Source of the DNA: Nocardia brevicatena NBRC 12119
GTDB lineage: Bacteria; Actinomycetota; Actinomycetes; Mycobacteriales; Mycobacteriaceae
Reading direction: 5' to 3'
Assembly: GCF_000308495.1 (NCBI RefSeq)
Contig: NZ_BAFU01000006.1
Location: 1-58,672, forward strand
Length of the DNA: 58,672 bases
Within the stretch, counting starts at the first letter, position 1, and the number at the start of each line of letters is the position of its first letter. A program made the translations under genes and the position numbers. The notes under the pieces are model-generated. The model was not told the DNA's origin. It searched no databases and saw only the letters and a list, made by a program, of their open reading frames with translations. This document shows, one piece after another, positions 40,418 through 49,156 of the stretch.

Positions 40418-40580
40418 AAGTCCAGGATAGGCATCGCAATTGCGCGGATCCGGCCTCCTATGACCGGCTCCACGGTCGTGAGCTGGTGGTTTTTCCTCTG
40501 CGTCGTAGGTAACACGACACAATGAACTTCTCCCGAGTCGGACTTGCACGGTGGCCGGTTCTTGGGTGTAGTATTGCTGG

Positions 40581-40675
40581 CACCTGGACATGTTCCAGGC
40601 GCGTTCAGCCCGACCCCCCGGGGCTGAACCCGACGGCCCCAGCCTCCTCCCCCCCCCGGCTGGGGCCGTCCTCTA
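40581..40675 (+). ncRNA. 6C small RNA (B11-like)
   Basis: Two hairpins with C-rich loops define the actinobacterial 6C RNA. Hairpin one: 40604-40611 pairs with 40621-40628 around a loop with six C. Hairpin two: a 13-bp stem, 40632-40644 with 40658-40670, around a loop of ten C and TCCT-type residues, followed by CTCTATTT as terminator. A small 5' hairpin CCTGGA/TCCAGG starts near 40583. TTGCAC (40544-40549) and TAGTAT (40569-40574), 19 bp apart, are a plausible promoter. Placement between the HAD and ssd genes is that of B11/6C in M. tuberculosis, where the C-rich loops pair with G-rich ribosome binding sites of target mRNAs. Confidence 0.92.
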
Positions 40676-40859
40676 TTTCCAGGTGGCCGCGATTTTTCCG
40701 AGCGGTCGCGGAAACATTTCCCCGCGGTCATTCTATCGCGGCCTCCTGCTCCGTTCCGGATGTGACCACTGCGGATGTGGAAATTGTCCACAGTTGTCCA
40801 CACCCCCGCAGTTATCCACATTCGGTATCAGGTCCGATCGACCCGTCGCCATCTCGGCG
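40676..40859 (+). other. Leader region of ssd
   Basis: The 184 bp between the 6C terminator and the ssd start hold the DnaA-box cluster and no gene. No clear ribosome binding site precedes the ssd ATG. Confidence 0.5.
40776..40820 (+). promoter_or_regulatory. Cluster of DnaA boxes upstream of ssd
   Basis: Three direct boxes: TTGTCCACA at 40784-40792, TTGTCCACA at 40794-40802 and TTATCCACA at 40812-40820. The first two match the actinobacterial consensus and the third the E. coli consensus exactly. A weaker inverted copy, TGTGGAAAT, lies at 40776-40784. The cluster is 40 bp ahead of the ssd start codon. Confidence 0.75.
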
Positions 40860-41975
40860 ATGCTGACCTGCATGGACCACGACCTGACAGCGGAGCACGC
40901 GGCCCCGGCGGCCCTGGTGCTCATCGGCGACGGTCGGCTGCGTGAAGAAGTCCGTCGCGTCGCCGCGGCGGCCGGTCGGCAGCTCGACGAACGCGAACCG
41001 CCTATCGGCAGACATCCATGGGTCGCCGCGCCGCTCATCGTCCTCGATACCGAGACCGCCGCCCGATGTGCCACCTCCCGGCACCCGCGGCGGCCCGGCA
41101 TCGTCATGGTCACCGAGGGTGAACCCGGCCTGGACGACTGGCGGGCTGCCGCGGCCGTCGGCGCCGAACGGGTCGTCGCGCTACCGGACGCCGCTGTCGG
41201 ACTCATCGAGGAATTCGCCGAACATGCCGAACGTCGCGCCGATGGCGGGATGGTCGTGGCCGTCGCGGGAACCGGCGGCGGTGCCGGAGCGTCGACACTG
41301 GCGGCGGCCACGGCGTTGCGGTCGGCCACCACGGGTTTCCGGCCGCACACCATCCTGGTCGACGGTGCTCCGTTCGGCGGTGGGCTCGACCTGCTGCTCG
41401 GTATCGAGCAGACACCGGGTCTGCGCTGGCCGGACCTGGTGGTCGACGACGGACGCGTGGCCGCCGCCGCACTGCACAACGCGCTTCCCGAAGCCGGGCT
41501 CGGACTGTCGGTGCTGTCGTGCGCTCGCGGTGCGGGACGTCCCGGCGATCTCGGCTCCGCCGCGGTACACGCGGTGATCGAAGCCGGGCGCGGTGCGGGT
41601 GACCTGGTCGTCTGCGATATATCCAGTGAGCGCGGCCCACATGCCGATCGGATACTCGAAGCCGCCGATCTGGTGGTGCTCGTGGTCCCCGCCCGCATAC
41701 GCGCCGTCGCCGCGGCCGAGGCCGTCACCGGGTGGATAGCATGCCGAAACCCGAACCAGGCCCTGGTGGTCCGTGGTCCGTCGCCGGGAAATCTCCGTGG
41801 CCACGAGATCGCCGAAGTACTCGACCTACCGTTGCTGGCCGCCGTTCGCGCCCAACCGGGATTGTCCGCTCGGCTCGAACGCGGGGGTCTTCGGCTGCGG
41901 CGCGGGCCGTTGCGCGACGCATGCGATGCGGTTCTGTCCGTGTTGAGCCCACTCGCGGAGCGGAGAGCGGGATGA
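40860..41975 (+). CDS. ssd: Septum-site determining protein Ssd (CpaE/TadZ-like)
   Basis: A 371-residue MinD/ParA-superfamily protein, orthologue of M. tuberculosis Rv3660c, which inhibits septation when overproduced. The N-terminal third is receiver-like (ALVLIGDGRLREEVRR... PLIVLD... GIVMVTEGEP), as in CpaE/TadZ. The ATPase part begins VVAVAGTGGGAGASTLAAA, a Walker A-like loop that lacks the usual Lys, so ATP hydrolysis may be lost. It is the first gene of the Tad cluster and overlaps tadA by 4 bp, so it may place the pilus machine as well as affect division. ATG 40860 or 40872 are both possible starts. Confidence 0.88.
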   Translation: MLTCMDHDLTAEHAAPAALVLIGDGRLREEVRRVAAAAGRQLDEREPPIGRHPWVAAPLIVLDTETAARCATSRHPRRPGIVMVTEGEPGLDDWRAAAAVGAERVVALPDAAVGLIEEFAEHAERRADGGMVVAVAGTGGGAGASTLAAATALRSATTGFRPHTILVDGAPFGGGLDLLLGIEQTPGLRWPDLVVDDGRVAAAALHNALPEAGLGLSVLSCARGAGRPGDLGSAAVHAVIEAGRGAGDLVVCDISSERGPHADRILEAADLVVLVVPARIRAVAAAEAVTGWIACRNPNQALVVRGPSPGNLRGHEIAEVLDLPLLAAVRAQPGLSARLERGGLRLRRGPLRDACDAVLSVLSPLAERRAG

Positions 41976-43282
41976 TCGGTGATACAGGGCCGTTCGGTGC
42001 GGGTCCGGCGTTACCTCCGCTGCCGCCGGTGCTGCGGACCGGGGAACGAGGCGGTTTGCCGAGCGCCGGCGGGCCGGTGACATCGCCGGAAACAGGCGGG
42101 GTGGTGACCGCCGAACTACTGGACCGGGTCCGGGAGCGGCTGGCAAATGAGTCCGGCGAGCCGGAACCCGCGCGGATGGCCGAGGCGATCCGCGCCGAAG
42201 CCGGCGGGGTGCTCGGCGATACCGATTTGCTGCGGGCGCTTCGTTTGCTACAGACCGAGTTGACCGGTGCGGGGGCGCTGGAGCCGCTGCTACACGACCC
42301 GGACATCGCCGATGTCCTGGTCACCGCGCCGGACGCGGTGTGGATGGACCGGGGGCGCGGGCTGGAGAAGACCCCGATCACCTTCCCCGACGAGGCAGCG
42401 GTACGCAGACTGGCGCAGCGGCTCGCGCTCTCGGCGGGGCGCCGCCTCGACGACGCGCAGCCCTGGGTGGACGGGCGGCTGCCCGCGCTCGGCGCGGCAC
42501 TCGGGGAAACCTTCGGTGTCCGTCTGCATGCGGTGCTGGCGCCGATCGCGCACGGCGGCACCTGTCTTTCGCTGCGTGTGCTGCGGCCGGCGACCCAGGG
42601 TCTGAACGCGCTCGCCGCCTCGAACGCCGTTCCCGTCGAGGCGATGGCTCTGCTTCGGCGGATCGTCCGCGCCCGGCTGGCCTTTCTGGTCGTCGGTGGC
42701 ACCGGTGCGGGCAAAACCACACTGCTGTCCGCGTTGCTCGCCGAGGTGAACCCTCGGGAACGGATCATCTGCGTGGAGGATGCGGCGGAACTGGCTCCAC
42801 CGCATCCGCATGTCGTCCGCTTGGTCGCCCGCCTCGCCAATATCGAGGGCGCCGGACAGATCACCGTGCGTGATCTGGTCCGCCAGGCCCTGCGGATGCG
42901 TCCGGATCGGATCGTCGTCGGGGAGGTGCGTGGTGCGGAGGTCGTCGACCTACTCACCGCGCTCAACACCGGCCACGACGGCGGGGCGGGCACCGTACAC
43001 GCCAACTCGCCTCGGGAGGTTCCCGCACGGCTGGAGGCGCTCGCCGCTCTCGGCGGTATGGATCGTGCGGCCCTGCACAGTCAGCTCGCGGCGGCGGTTC
43101 AAGTGGTACTGCATGTGCACCGACGGCCCGACGGGTCCCGCGGGCTGAGGGAGATCGGTATGGTCGCCCGCGATAGCGGAGGATATGTCCATATCGGTCC
43201 CGCATGGTGTGCCGCGGCCGGCGAACCCACACCCGCGGGCGCCGCGCTGGACCGCCTGTTGCGCGAACGGATGCGACCATGA
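41972..43282 (+). CDS. tadA: Tad/CpaF-type secretion ATPase
   Basis: A 436-residue hexameric secretion ATPase (Rv3659c-like). The first 40 residues are Pro/Gly-rich. LLHDPDIADVLVTAPDAVWMDRGRGL is the typical CpaF N-domain. Walker A is GGTGAGKTTLL near 243-253, ICVEDAAEL is the Asp box, and MRPDRIVVGEVRGAEVVDLLTALNTGHDGGAGTVHANS covers Walker B and the His box. It powers assembly of Flp pili. ATG overlaps the ssd stop, and its own stop overlaps tadB by 4 bp. Confidence 0.93.
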   Translation: MIGDTGPFGAGPALPPLPPVLRTGERGGLPSAGGPVTSPETGGVVTAELLDRVRERLANESGEPEPARMAEAIRAEAGGVLGDTDLLRALRLLQTELTGAGALEPLLHDPDIADVLVTAPDAVWMDRGRGLEKTPITFPDEAAVRRLAQRLALSAGRRLDDAQPWVDGRLPALGAALGETFGVRLHAVLAPIAHGGTCLSLRVLRPATQGLNALAASNAVPVEAMALLRRIVRARLAFLVVGGTGAGKTTLLSALLAEVNPRERIICVEDAAELAPPHPHVVRLVARLANIEGAGQITVRDLVRQALRMRPDRIVVGEVRGAEVVDLLTALNTGHDGGAGTVHANSPREVPARLEALAALGGMDRAALHSQLAAAVQVVLHVHRRPDGSRGLREIGMVARDSGGYVHIGPAWCAAAGEPTPAGAALDRLLRERMRP

Positions 43283-44070
43283 CCGGGCCTCTGATATGCG
43301 GCGCTCTCGCCCTGGTGGTCCTACCGGTCTCGGCCGGGCGGCGGCGGTTCGACGATCTGTTCGGCCCAGGGCCGCGATCATGGAACCTCTCTACGGCAAC
43401 CCTGCTCCGTTGCGGTCTCGGCATCGGCTGCGTCGCCGCGTTCACATTCGGGAGCGGCGCGCTCATCGCCGCGGTACTCGTTCTGGGCACGGCCACGATC
43501 AGGATGCGGCGGGTGCGTCGGGACCGCCGCCACCGTAGCGAATGCGGGCATCTGCTCGCGGCGTTGGAGTCGGTGATCGGCGAACTGCGCGTCGGCGCGC
43601 ATCCGAGCGTCGCGGCCCAGGCCGCCGCGGAGGAGGTCGCGGGGATCGCGGCACAGGTCTTTGCGGTGGGGTCGGCGCGCGGCAGACTCGGCGGTTCCGG
43701 TGCCGACGGACTGCGATGTCCCGGCTCGGTGATCGCTGTGGAACTCGACCGGGTCGCCGACGCATGGCAGGTGGCCGAACGGTACGGGCTCGCCCTGGCC
43801 GAACCGTTGACCGCCGCCCGAACAGACCTGGCCGGCCGGATCCGGTTCCGCAACCGTACCGACGCCGCTCTCGCGGGTGCGCGCGCCACCGCCGCCGTGC
43901 TGGCCGTGCTGCCGGTGCTCGGGATCGCACTGGGGCAGTTGATGGGTGCCGAACCGCTGCGGGTGTTGTTCGCATCCGCCGCCGGAGCCTATCTGCTTCC
44001 ACTCGGCACCGTATTGGCCTGCGCCGGCCTGCTCTGGGCCGATGCCATCGCACGAAAGGTATTGCTGTGA
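43279..44070 (+). CDS. tadB: TadB-like pilus assembly membrane protein
   Basis: A 263-residue GspF-domain-type membrane protein (Rv3658c position). An N-terminal hydrophobic helix pair (about 42-70) precedes a cytoplasmic part with HLLAALESVIGELRVGAHPSVAAQAAAEE, the conserved type II/IV secretion F-domain helix. Two C-terminal helices follow (about 195-217 and 228-250). It forms the platform on which the TadA ATPase acts. Coupled to tadA by a 4-bp overlap. Confidence 0.82.
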   Translation: MTGPLICGALALVVLPVSAGRRRFDDLFGPGPRSWNLSTATLLRCGLGIGCVAAFTFGSGALIAAVLVLGTATIRMRRVRRDRRHRSECGHLLAALESVIGELRVGAHPSVAAQAAAEEVAGIAAQVFAVGSARGRLGGSGADGLRCPGSVIAVELDRVADAWQVAERYGLALAEPLTAARTDLAGRIRFRNRTDAALAGARATAAVLAVLPVLGIALGQLMGAEPLRVLFASAAGAYLLPLGTVLACAGLLWADAIARKVLL

Positions 44071-44200
44071 AAGGTGTTCGATATCGGCCCGGCCCGATAC
44101 GCGCGCTCCCGCGACATGGCTGCCGCGCACCGCACGCGGCGGAACGCCGGGGACTCTGGTATCGGCGATGTGCCGGCATGTTCGGTGCACGGAGATCCCG

Positions 44201-44803
44201 ATGAACTCGGCGATGGCGCTGCCATGCGCGATCCTGGCGGCGGTGTCACTGCTGGTTCCGGGTCCACGTCCGGTGACCGCTCGACTGCGTTCCGCGCCCG
44301 AGCGACTGTGGAGAGCGCCCCGCGGTTCCGAACGGACAAGGGATGATCCGCTCGCGGTCGCCACCGTCTTCGATCTCCTGGCGGCCTGCCTGCGCGCGGG
44401 TCTGCCGACCGTCCCGGCGGTCCGCGCGGTGCTCCCGGGTGCCCCCGAAGCCTTACGGACGTCCCTACGCCGATCGGCCGATCTGCTCGCTCTCGGCGCG
44501 GACCCGTCCCTCGCATGGGGGCGGTCCGGACCCGCCGCCGCGACCACACCGGAATTCGAATCGCTGGCCCGGATGGTGCGGCGTTCGGCGCGCTCGGGTT
44601 CCGCACTGGCGGCCGCGGTGGGCGAGCTGGCGGAGCAGCGGCGCGGGGAGGTCGAGGATGCGGCCGCGGCGCGGGCCGAGCGGGCGGGTGTGCTGATCGG
44701 CGGCCCGCTCGGGCTGTGTTTCCTGCCGGCCTTCATCTGCCTGGGGATCGTGCCTGTGATCATCGGCCTGGCCGGACGGGTGCTTGGTGGGGGCCTGCTG
44801 TGA
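44201..44803 (+). CDS. tadC: TadC-like pilus assembly membrane protein
   Basis: A 200-residue membrane protein (Rv3657c position) with an N-terminal helix, a helical cytoplasmic domain (DLLAACLRAGLPTVPAVRAV, LARMVRRSARSGSALAAAVGELAEQRR) typical of GspF/TadC, and a C-terminal hydrophobic pair (GPLGLCFLPAFICLGIVPVIIGLAG). ATG 44201 follows GGAG by 7 nt. It is separated from tadB by 130 bp, the only real gap in the cluster, and is shorter than proteobacterial TadC. Confidence 0.78.
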   Translation: MNSAMALPCAILAAVSLLVPGPRPVTARLRSAPERLWRAPRGSERTRDDPLAVATVFDLLAACLRAGLPTVPAVRAVLPGAPEALRTSLRRSADLLALGADPSLAWGRSGPAAATTPEFESLARMVRRSARSGSALAAAVGELAEQRRGEVEDAAAARAERAGVLIGGPLGLCFLPAFICLGIVPVIIGLAGRVLGGGLL

Positions 44804-44878
44804 GCGCCTCGCATGGTCCGGCAATCGAGATGTGTCCGCGCGGATCGGCTGTGCGGGCGGATGAGAGAGGGGAATCAG

Positions 44879-45115
44879 GTGCGTATCGAACTGGTACGGC
44901 GGACGGTCGGGGTATCGCATGTGGTGTCGCGGGAAGCGCGTATACGGCTGCTGCGATTCTCGAGCGGGGAGGAGGGGATGAGCACCGCCGAATACGCGAT
45001 CGGCACGATTGCGGCCGCGGCATTCGGTGCCGTGCTGTACGGGGTGGTGACCGGGGACAGCATTCCGGACGCCTTGACGAAGATCATCGACAAGGCGTTG
45101 AACACCGGCGTGTAG
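44879..45115 (+). CDS. Flp-type pilin-like protein (DUF4244)
   Basis: A 78-residue protein. After 33 N-terminal residues comes GMSTAEYAIGTIAAAAFGAVLYGVV: a Gly followed by a hydrophobic helix with Glu at +5 (E38). This is the signature of type IVb prepilins cleaved after Gly and polymerised into Flp pili. The short mature end (DALTKIIDKALNTGV) matches actinobacterial DUF4244. GTG 44879 has GAGGGG 6 nt upstream; ATG at 44861 is an alternative. No prepilin peptidase gene is present in the cluster. Orthologue position Rv3656c. Confidence 0.85.
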   Translation: MRIELVRRTVGVSHVVSREARIRLLRFSSGEEGMSTAEYAIGTIAAAAFGAVLYGVVTGDSIPDALTKIIDKALNTGV

Positions 45116-45177
45116 CGGCCGAAGGCGCCGCACGGACCCGCCCGTGCGGGAATCCGCTCCGTGGCGAGCGGGGCGGT

Positions 45178-45492
45178 GTGACGGTCGAGGCGGCGATCGC
45201 GCTGGGAGCGATTGCCGCCGCTGCCACCCTGTGTATCGGTGCCGTGCTGGCGGCATCGACCCAGGTGCGTTGCGTCGATGCGGCTCGGGAAGCCGCTCGA
45301 CTGGCCGCCAGGGGCGATCGGGCGAACGCGCTGGAGGCGGCGCGGCGAGTAGCGCCCGAGAATGCGGGTATAGCCATCCGTCGAGAGGGCGACCGCGTGG
45401 TCGTTGTGGTCTCCGCCGAGCCGCCGCTGTTGCCCCTACTGGTGTTGCGGGCGGAAGCGGTCGCCGCTGTGGAGCCGGGAGGAATACCGTGA
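45178..45492 (+). CDS. TadE-like minor pilin
   Basis: A 104-residue protein of TadE type (Rv3655c position): a hydrophobic N-terminal helix (VTVEAAIALGAIAAAATLCIGAV) with a Glu close to the start, then QVRCVDAAREAARLAARGD, the conserved TadE helix, and a small beta domain. GTG 45178 is the only in-frame start near the helix. A preceding Gly codon in the untranslated frame hints that the true start could lie upstream with a rare start codon. It ends in a 4-bp overlap with the next gene. Confidence 0.8.
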   Translation: MTVEAAIALGAIAAAATLCIGAVLAASTQVRCVDAAREAARLAARGDRANALEAARRVAPENAGIAIRREGDRVVVVVSAEPPLLPLLVLRAEAVAAVEPGGIP

Positions 45493-45860
45493 CGGAATGG
45501 AAGGGGTGGCGAGACGACGCCGGGGCAGCGAGTGTGGCGGCGGCTCTGGCATTGGCCGGGCTGCTCGCCGTGACGGTTGCGGTGGTTCAGGTCGGTGCCG
45601 TCGTGGTGGCGCGGCACCGTGCGCAGGCCGGCGCCGATCTCGCGGCGCTTGCCGCGGCGAGCGCACTCCTTCGCGGTGTCGAGGCCGGTTGCGCGGAAGC
45701 GGAGACCCTTGCCCGCCGGATGGAGGTGCGGCTCGTCCGTTGCGAAGTCATCGGCTGGGATGCCGTGATCTCGGTGGAGGAAGATCTGCCGGGGGGAGCG
45801 TTCGGGTCGCGTAGTGTACGTGCGATCGCGCGGGCAGGGCAGGTCGAAGAAGGGAGTTGA
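45489..45860 (+). CDS. Rv3654c-like exported helical protein of the Tad cluster
   Basis: A 123-residue protein: [52 protein letters not shown] (about 9-61) is a TadG/TadE-like hydrophobic helix plus the conserved AQxxADLAALAAA motif. A small Cys-containing domain follows (GCAEAE, RCEV). In mycobacteria the homologue Rv3654c has been described as a secreted effector. GTG start overlaps the TadE stop; last gene of the cluster. Confidence 0.78.
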   Translation: MTEWKGWRDDAGAASVAAALALAGLLAVTVAVVQVGAVVVARHRAQAGADLAALAAASALLRGVEAGCAEAETLARRMEVRLVRCEVIGWDAVISVEEDLPGGAFGSRSVRAIARAGQVEEGS

Positions 45861-46095
45861 AGCTCTCGCGGTGAAATTTGTTAACGGGAATTATTGAAAT
45901 CGTGCAGTAATTGGAATTGTCGCGCCGTTAATGGTTCTCCGCACAGAAGCGGAAATTGGGGAAGGGTGCGGGTGAGCAAACCGAATCGGGAATGGCTATT
46001 GGCCGGTTAACCGGACAGCGCTCCTCTTTATTGAGATCAACAACTGGACATTCGACCTGATTTGTGGGCCGCCCACACCGCCGCGCACTGCGATC
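45861..46095. other. AT-richer spacer after the Tad cluster
   Basis: This 235-bp convergent spacer is noticeably lower in GC than its surroundings. It contains a perfect 12-bp palindrome, CCGGTTAACCGG (46003-46014), and a possible 14-codon frame from 45968, too short to claim. No terminator with a clear stem was found. Confidence 0.45.
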
Positions 46096-48492
46096 TCAGG
46101 AGGTGGTCCCGAACTCGCCTTCCGCCTCATAGGCCAGGTCGGCGACAACAACACTCAGCAACCGGGTCGCGGCCGTCTTGTCCAGAGGAGCGTTGCCGTT
46201 CCCGCATTTGGGCGACTGCACGCAGGAGGGGCACCCGGAGCCACAACCGCATGAGTCGATGGCACCGAGCGTGGCCGTTAACCAGCTCCGTAGGCGGGTG
46301 AAGCCGCGTTCGGCGAAGCCCGCACCACCGGGCTGTCCGTCGTAGACGAATACGGTGGGCAAGCCGGTATCCGGGTGTTCGGCGGTGGAGACGCCGCCGA
46401 TATCCCAGCGGTCGCAGGTGGCGACCAGTGGCAGCAGACCGATCGCGGCGTGTTCGGCGGCATGGAGCGCGCCGGGCAGTTCGGTGGGGTCGATATCGGC
46501 TCGTTCGAGCAGGTCGGCCGTCACCGTGTAGAAGACCGCGACCGTGGGCAGGGTCTGGGCGGGTAGATCCAGTTCCACAAGGTCGAGAACCTCTCCCGTC
46601 GGCAGGGTGCGAAGGTAGCCGACCACTTGACCGGTCACTCGGACCGTCGCCAGCGCAGTGGTCACCCCGCGATATACCCGGTGTTCGAGTGCCTCGTCCA
46701 CCTCGATGGAGGTGACCTGGCGGGCACTGGTCGTCCAGCCGGGGCTGTCCGCGCGGACGAACGCGACGCCGGTGTCGAGATCGAGTTCCTCGACGACATA
46801 GGTCTCGCCCTGATGCAGGTGAACTGCCCCTTCGTGCAGAGTAGCGGGGGCTCGGGCGGCGTCGGCGGTACCGAGCAGCCGGCCGGTCTCGCTGTCCACG
46901 ATGGCCACCGGCGTACCGATACCGCCGCGCACGTCCACGGAATCGTGCGGCTCGGTCTCGGCGGTGACGAACCAACGCGCCGCCCCGGCGGCCCCGTTCT
47001 CCCGTCGTCGGATGAGGCCTTGTTCGGCCAGGTCTCCGATGACCTGGCCGGCACCGAAACGCTCCACTTCCTCGTCGGTGAGCGGCAGTTCCATGGCCGC
47101 ACACAGCAACTGGGGGCCGAGTACGTAGGGGTTTCCCGGATCGGTGATCGTGGCCTCGACCGGTTTGTCCAGCAGTGCCCGAGGGTGGTGCACCAGGTAG
47201 GTGTCGAGGGGATCGTCTCGTGCCACCAGCAGCGCCAACGACCCGTGGGCATCGCGGCCCGCGCGTCCCACCTGCTGCCAGAAAGAGGCCACCGTCCCCG
47301 GGAAACCGGACAGCACCACCGCGTCCAGGCCCGCGATGTCGACGCCGAGTTCCAGCGCGTTCGTGGTCGCGACGGCCAGCAGCGAACCGTTCGACAGGCC
47401 CGCCTCCAGCTCTCGCCGGTCCTCCGGCAGATAGCCGCCCCGGTAGGCGGCCACCCGGTCCGCCAACACCGGATCGACCTCGCGCAGCAGCCTGCGCGTA
47501 TCCATGGCGATGAGTTCGGCCGAGCGGCGGGAACGGGCGAAGGTCAGCGTCCGTGCGCCGGCGAGCACCAGTTCGGCCGTGAGCCGGGCGGCTTCCGAGG
47601 CCGCTCCCCGTCGCACCGGTGCTCCGTTCTCGCCGGTGCTCTCGGCCAGGAGTGGCGGTTCCCAGAACGCCACGGTGCGTGGGCCGCGCGGGGAACCGTC
47701 CTCGGTTACCGCCACACAGTCCGCGCCGATCAGCCGGGACGCCGCCGCCGCGGGTTCGGCCGTGGTCGCCGAGCACAGGATGAATACGGGTTCGGCTCCG
47801 TAGTGTGCGGTCAACCGACGTAGCCGGCGCAGGACCAGCGCCACATGCGATCCGAATACTCCCCGGTAGGCGTGGCATTCGTCGACCACCACGAAGCGCA
47901 GGCGGCGCAACAGGCGTGCCCAGCGCGGGTGGGCGCGCAACAGCCCCAGGTGCAGTATGTCCGGGTTGGTGAAGACCCAGCGGGCATTGGCCCGCACCCA
48001 TTGTCGGATCTCGCCCGGGGTGTCGCCGTCGTATCCGGCGGCGTGGATATCGCGGAGCGGACCGTCGTGGGTGAGCGCGGCGACGGTCCGCAGCTGATCG
48101 GCGCCGAGCGCCTTCGTCGGGGCGAGGTAGAGCGCGGTCGCCCGGGGGTCGTCGAGCAGCGTACTCAGCACCGGCAGCTGGTAACCCAGCGATTTACCCG
48201 ACGCGGTGCCGGTGGCGACCACTACATGGCGCCCCGAGATCGCCGATTCGGCGGTGGCGACCTGATGGCTCCACGCGGCGGTGATACCCGAGGCCCGCAA
48301 TGCGTCGACGACCGTGGGGGGCACCCACTCGGGCCAGTCCGCGACCGAGGCGGCGCGTTCGGGAAGCTCCGCGATATGGGTCGGTTGGAGTTCCCCGTCG
48401 TGCTTGCCTTTCAGGACACGATTCAGCAACGATTGGCCGTAGCTGGAGCCGATCGTGTCCGTCGATCGGTGTTCTCGACCCCGGGGATTCAC
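46096..48492 (-). CDS. DEAD/DEAH-box helicase with DUF1998 zinc domain (Hrq1/SftH-like)
   Basis: A 798-residue SF2 helicase (Rv3649 position). VVATGTASGKSLGYQLP (about 90-106) is Walker A, VVDECHAY the DExH box, and LSGFPGTVASFWQQVGRAGRDAHG motifs V and VI. The DUF1998 domain at the C-terminus carries a cysteine cluster, CGCGSGCPSCVQSPKCGNGN, seen in RecQ4-like Hrq1 helicases. The mycobacterial homologue SftH is a 3' to 5' DNA helicase. The GTG at 48492 is the first in-frame start; an ATG start further in is possible. It is divergent from cspA. Confidence 0.9.
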   Translation of the reverse strand: MNPRGREHRSTDTIGSSYGQSLLNRVLKGKHDGELQPTHIAELPERAASVADWPEWVPPTVVDALRASGITAAWSHQVATAESAISGRHVVVATGTASGKSLGYQLPVLSTLLDDPRATALYLAPTKALGADQLRTVAALTHDGPLRDIHAAGYDGDTPGEIRQWVRANARWVFTNPDILHLGLLRAHPRWARLLRRLRFVVVDECHAYRGVFGSHVALVLRRLRRLTAHYGAEPVFILCSATTAEPAAAASRLIGADCVAVTEDGSPRGPRTVAFWEPPLLAESTGENGAPVRRGAASEAARLTAELVLAGARTLTFARSRRSAELIAMDTRRLLREVDPVLADRVAAYRGGYLPEDRRELEAGLSNGSLLAVATTNALELGVDIAGLDAVVLSGFPGTVASFWQQVGRAGRDAHGSLALLVARDDPLDTYLVHHPRALLDKPVEATITDPGNPYVLGPQLLCAAMELPLTDEEVERFGAGQVIGDLAEQGLIRRRENGAAGAARWFVTAETEPHDSVDVRGGIGTPVAIVDSETGRLLGTADAARAPATLHEGAVHLHQGETYVVEELDLDTGVAFVRADSPGWTTSARQVTSIEVDEALEHRVYRGVTTALATVRVTGQVVGYLRTLPTGEVLDLVELDLPAQTLPTVAVFYTVTADLLERADIDPTELPGALHAAEHAAIGLLPLVATCDRWDIGGVSTAEHPDTGLPTVFVYDGQPGGAGFAERGFTRLRSWLTATLGAIDSCGCGSGCPSCVQSPKCGNGNAPLDKTAATRLLSVVVADLAYEAEGEFGTTS

Positions 48493-48934
48493 GGCGTCCA
48501 GTCTTCCAGGCGGCCACGAAGTGTGAAACGTGTGCGTCCGAGTTGCGCTACCTGCGATTTCGATACCAAATAGCGATCTGGGTCACAGTAGTGTTGCCGG
48601 ACCGAATCCTGGTTATCGAGAGGCAAACATACCGGAAGTCCAGAATACGGCAATCTGTCCCTTATCTGCGCATTCGCAAGATCAGGTTTTTTGCAAATTG
48701 TCGGTAACTCCGCTGTTGAATTGCCCGAAGACATGGTTCACTGGGTCCTGGTCGCAAGCTTCTGTGTTCGAGGGACGGATGCAAAGTCCAAACCGTCGGC
48801 AGGGGATCGATGTTGCGACCGGTGTACATGGTGGTATTTCGTGAGAAAGAAGCCAACAGTACAGCGGTCGGAACGGGCCCGGTGGACGAAACCCAGTTGT
48901 CCGCCGTTCCGAGTAAGAAAAGAGAAGGAACAGA
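48493..48934. other. Long helicase-cspA intergenic region
   Basis: This 442-bp stretch has lower GC than the flanking genes and no supported gene. Much of it may be the 5' leader of cspA, since cold-shock mRNAs often have long structured leaders. No promoter pair fits well enough to report. Confidence 0.45.
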
Positions 48935-49141
48935 ATGGCACAGGGAACTGTGAAGTGGTTCAACGCGGAGAAGGGTTTCGGCTTCATCGCGCCGGAGGAT
49001 GGCTCCGCTGACGTCTTCGTTCACTACTCCGAGATCCAGGGTTCGGGATTCCGCACCCTCGAGGAGAACCAGAAGGTCGAGTTCGAGGTTGGCCAGGGCA
49101 CCAAGGGCCCGCAGGCCACCGGAGTCCGCGCGCTCAGCTGA
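48935..49141 (+). CDS. cspA: Cold-shock protein
   Basis: A 68-residue single cold-shock domain, [18 protein letters not shown]..., with RNP1 KGFGFI (13-18) and RNP2 VFVHY (27-31). It binds single-stranded RNA and DNA and acts as an RNA chaperone. ATG has GAAGGA upstream. The Rv3648c homologue lies next to topA in mycobacteria as well. The intervening Rv3647c gene is absent here. A strong hairpin follows. Confidence 0.96.
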   Translation: MAQGTVKWFNAEKGFGFIAPEDGSADVFVHYSEIQGSGFRTLEENQKVEFEVGQGTKGPQATGVRALS

Positions 49142-49156
49142 GCACGTGACATCCAT

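Noticed and set aside
45968-46012. 14-codon frame after the Tad cluster
   Set aside because: A GGGGAAGG motif is close by, but it is too short, shows no character and has no context.
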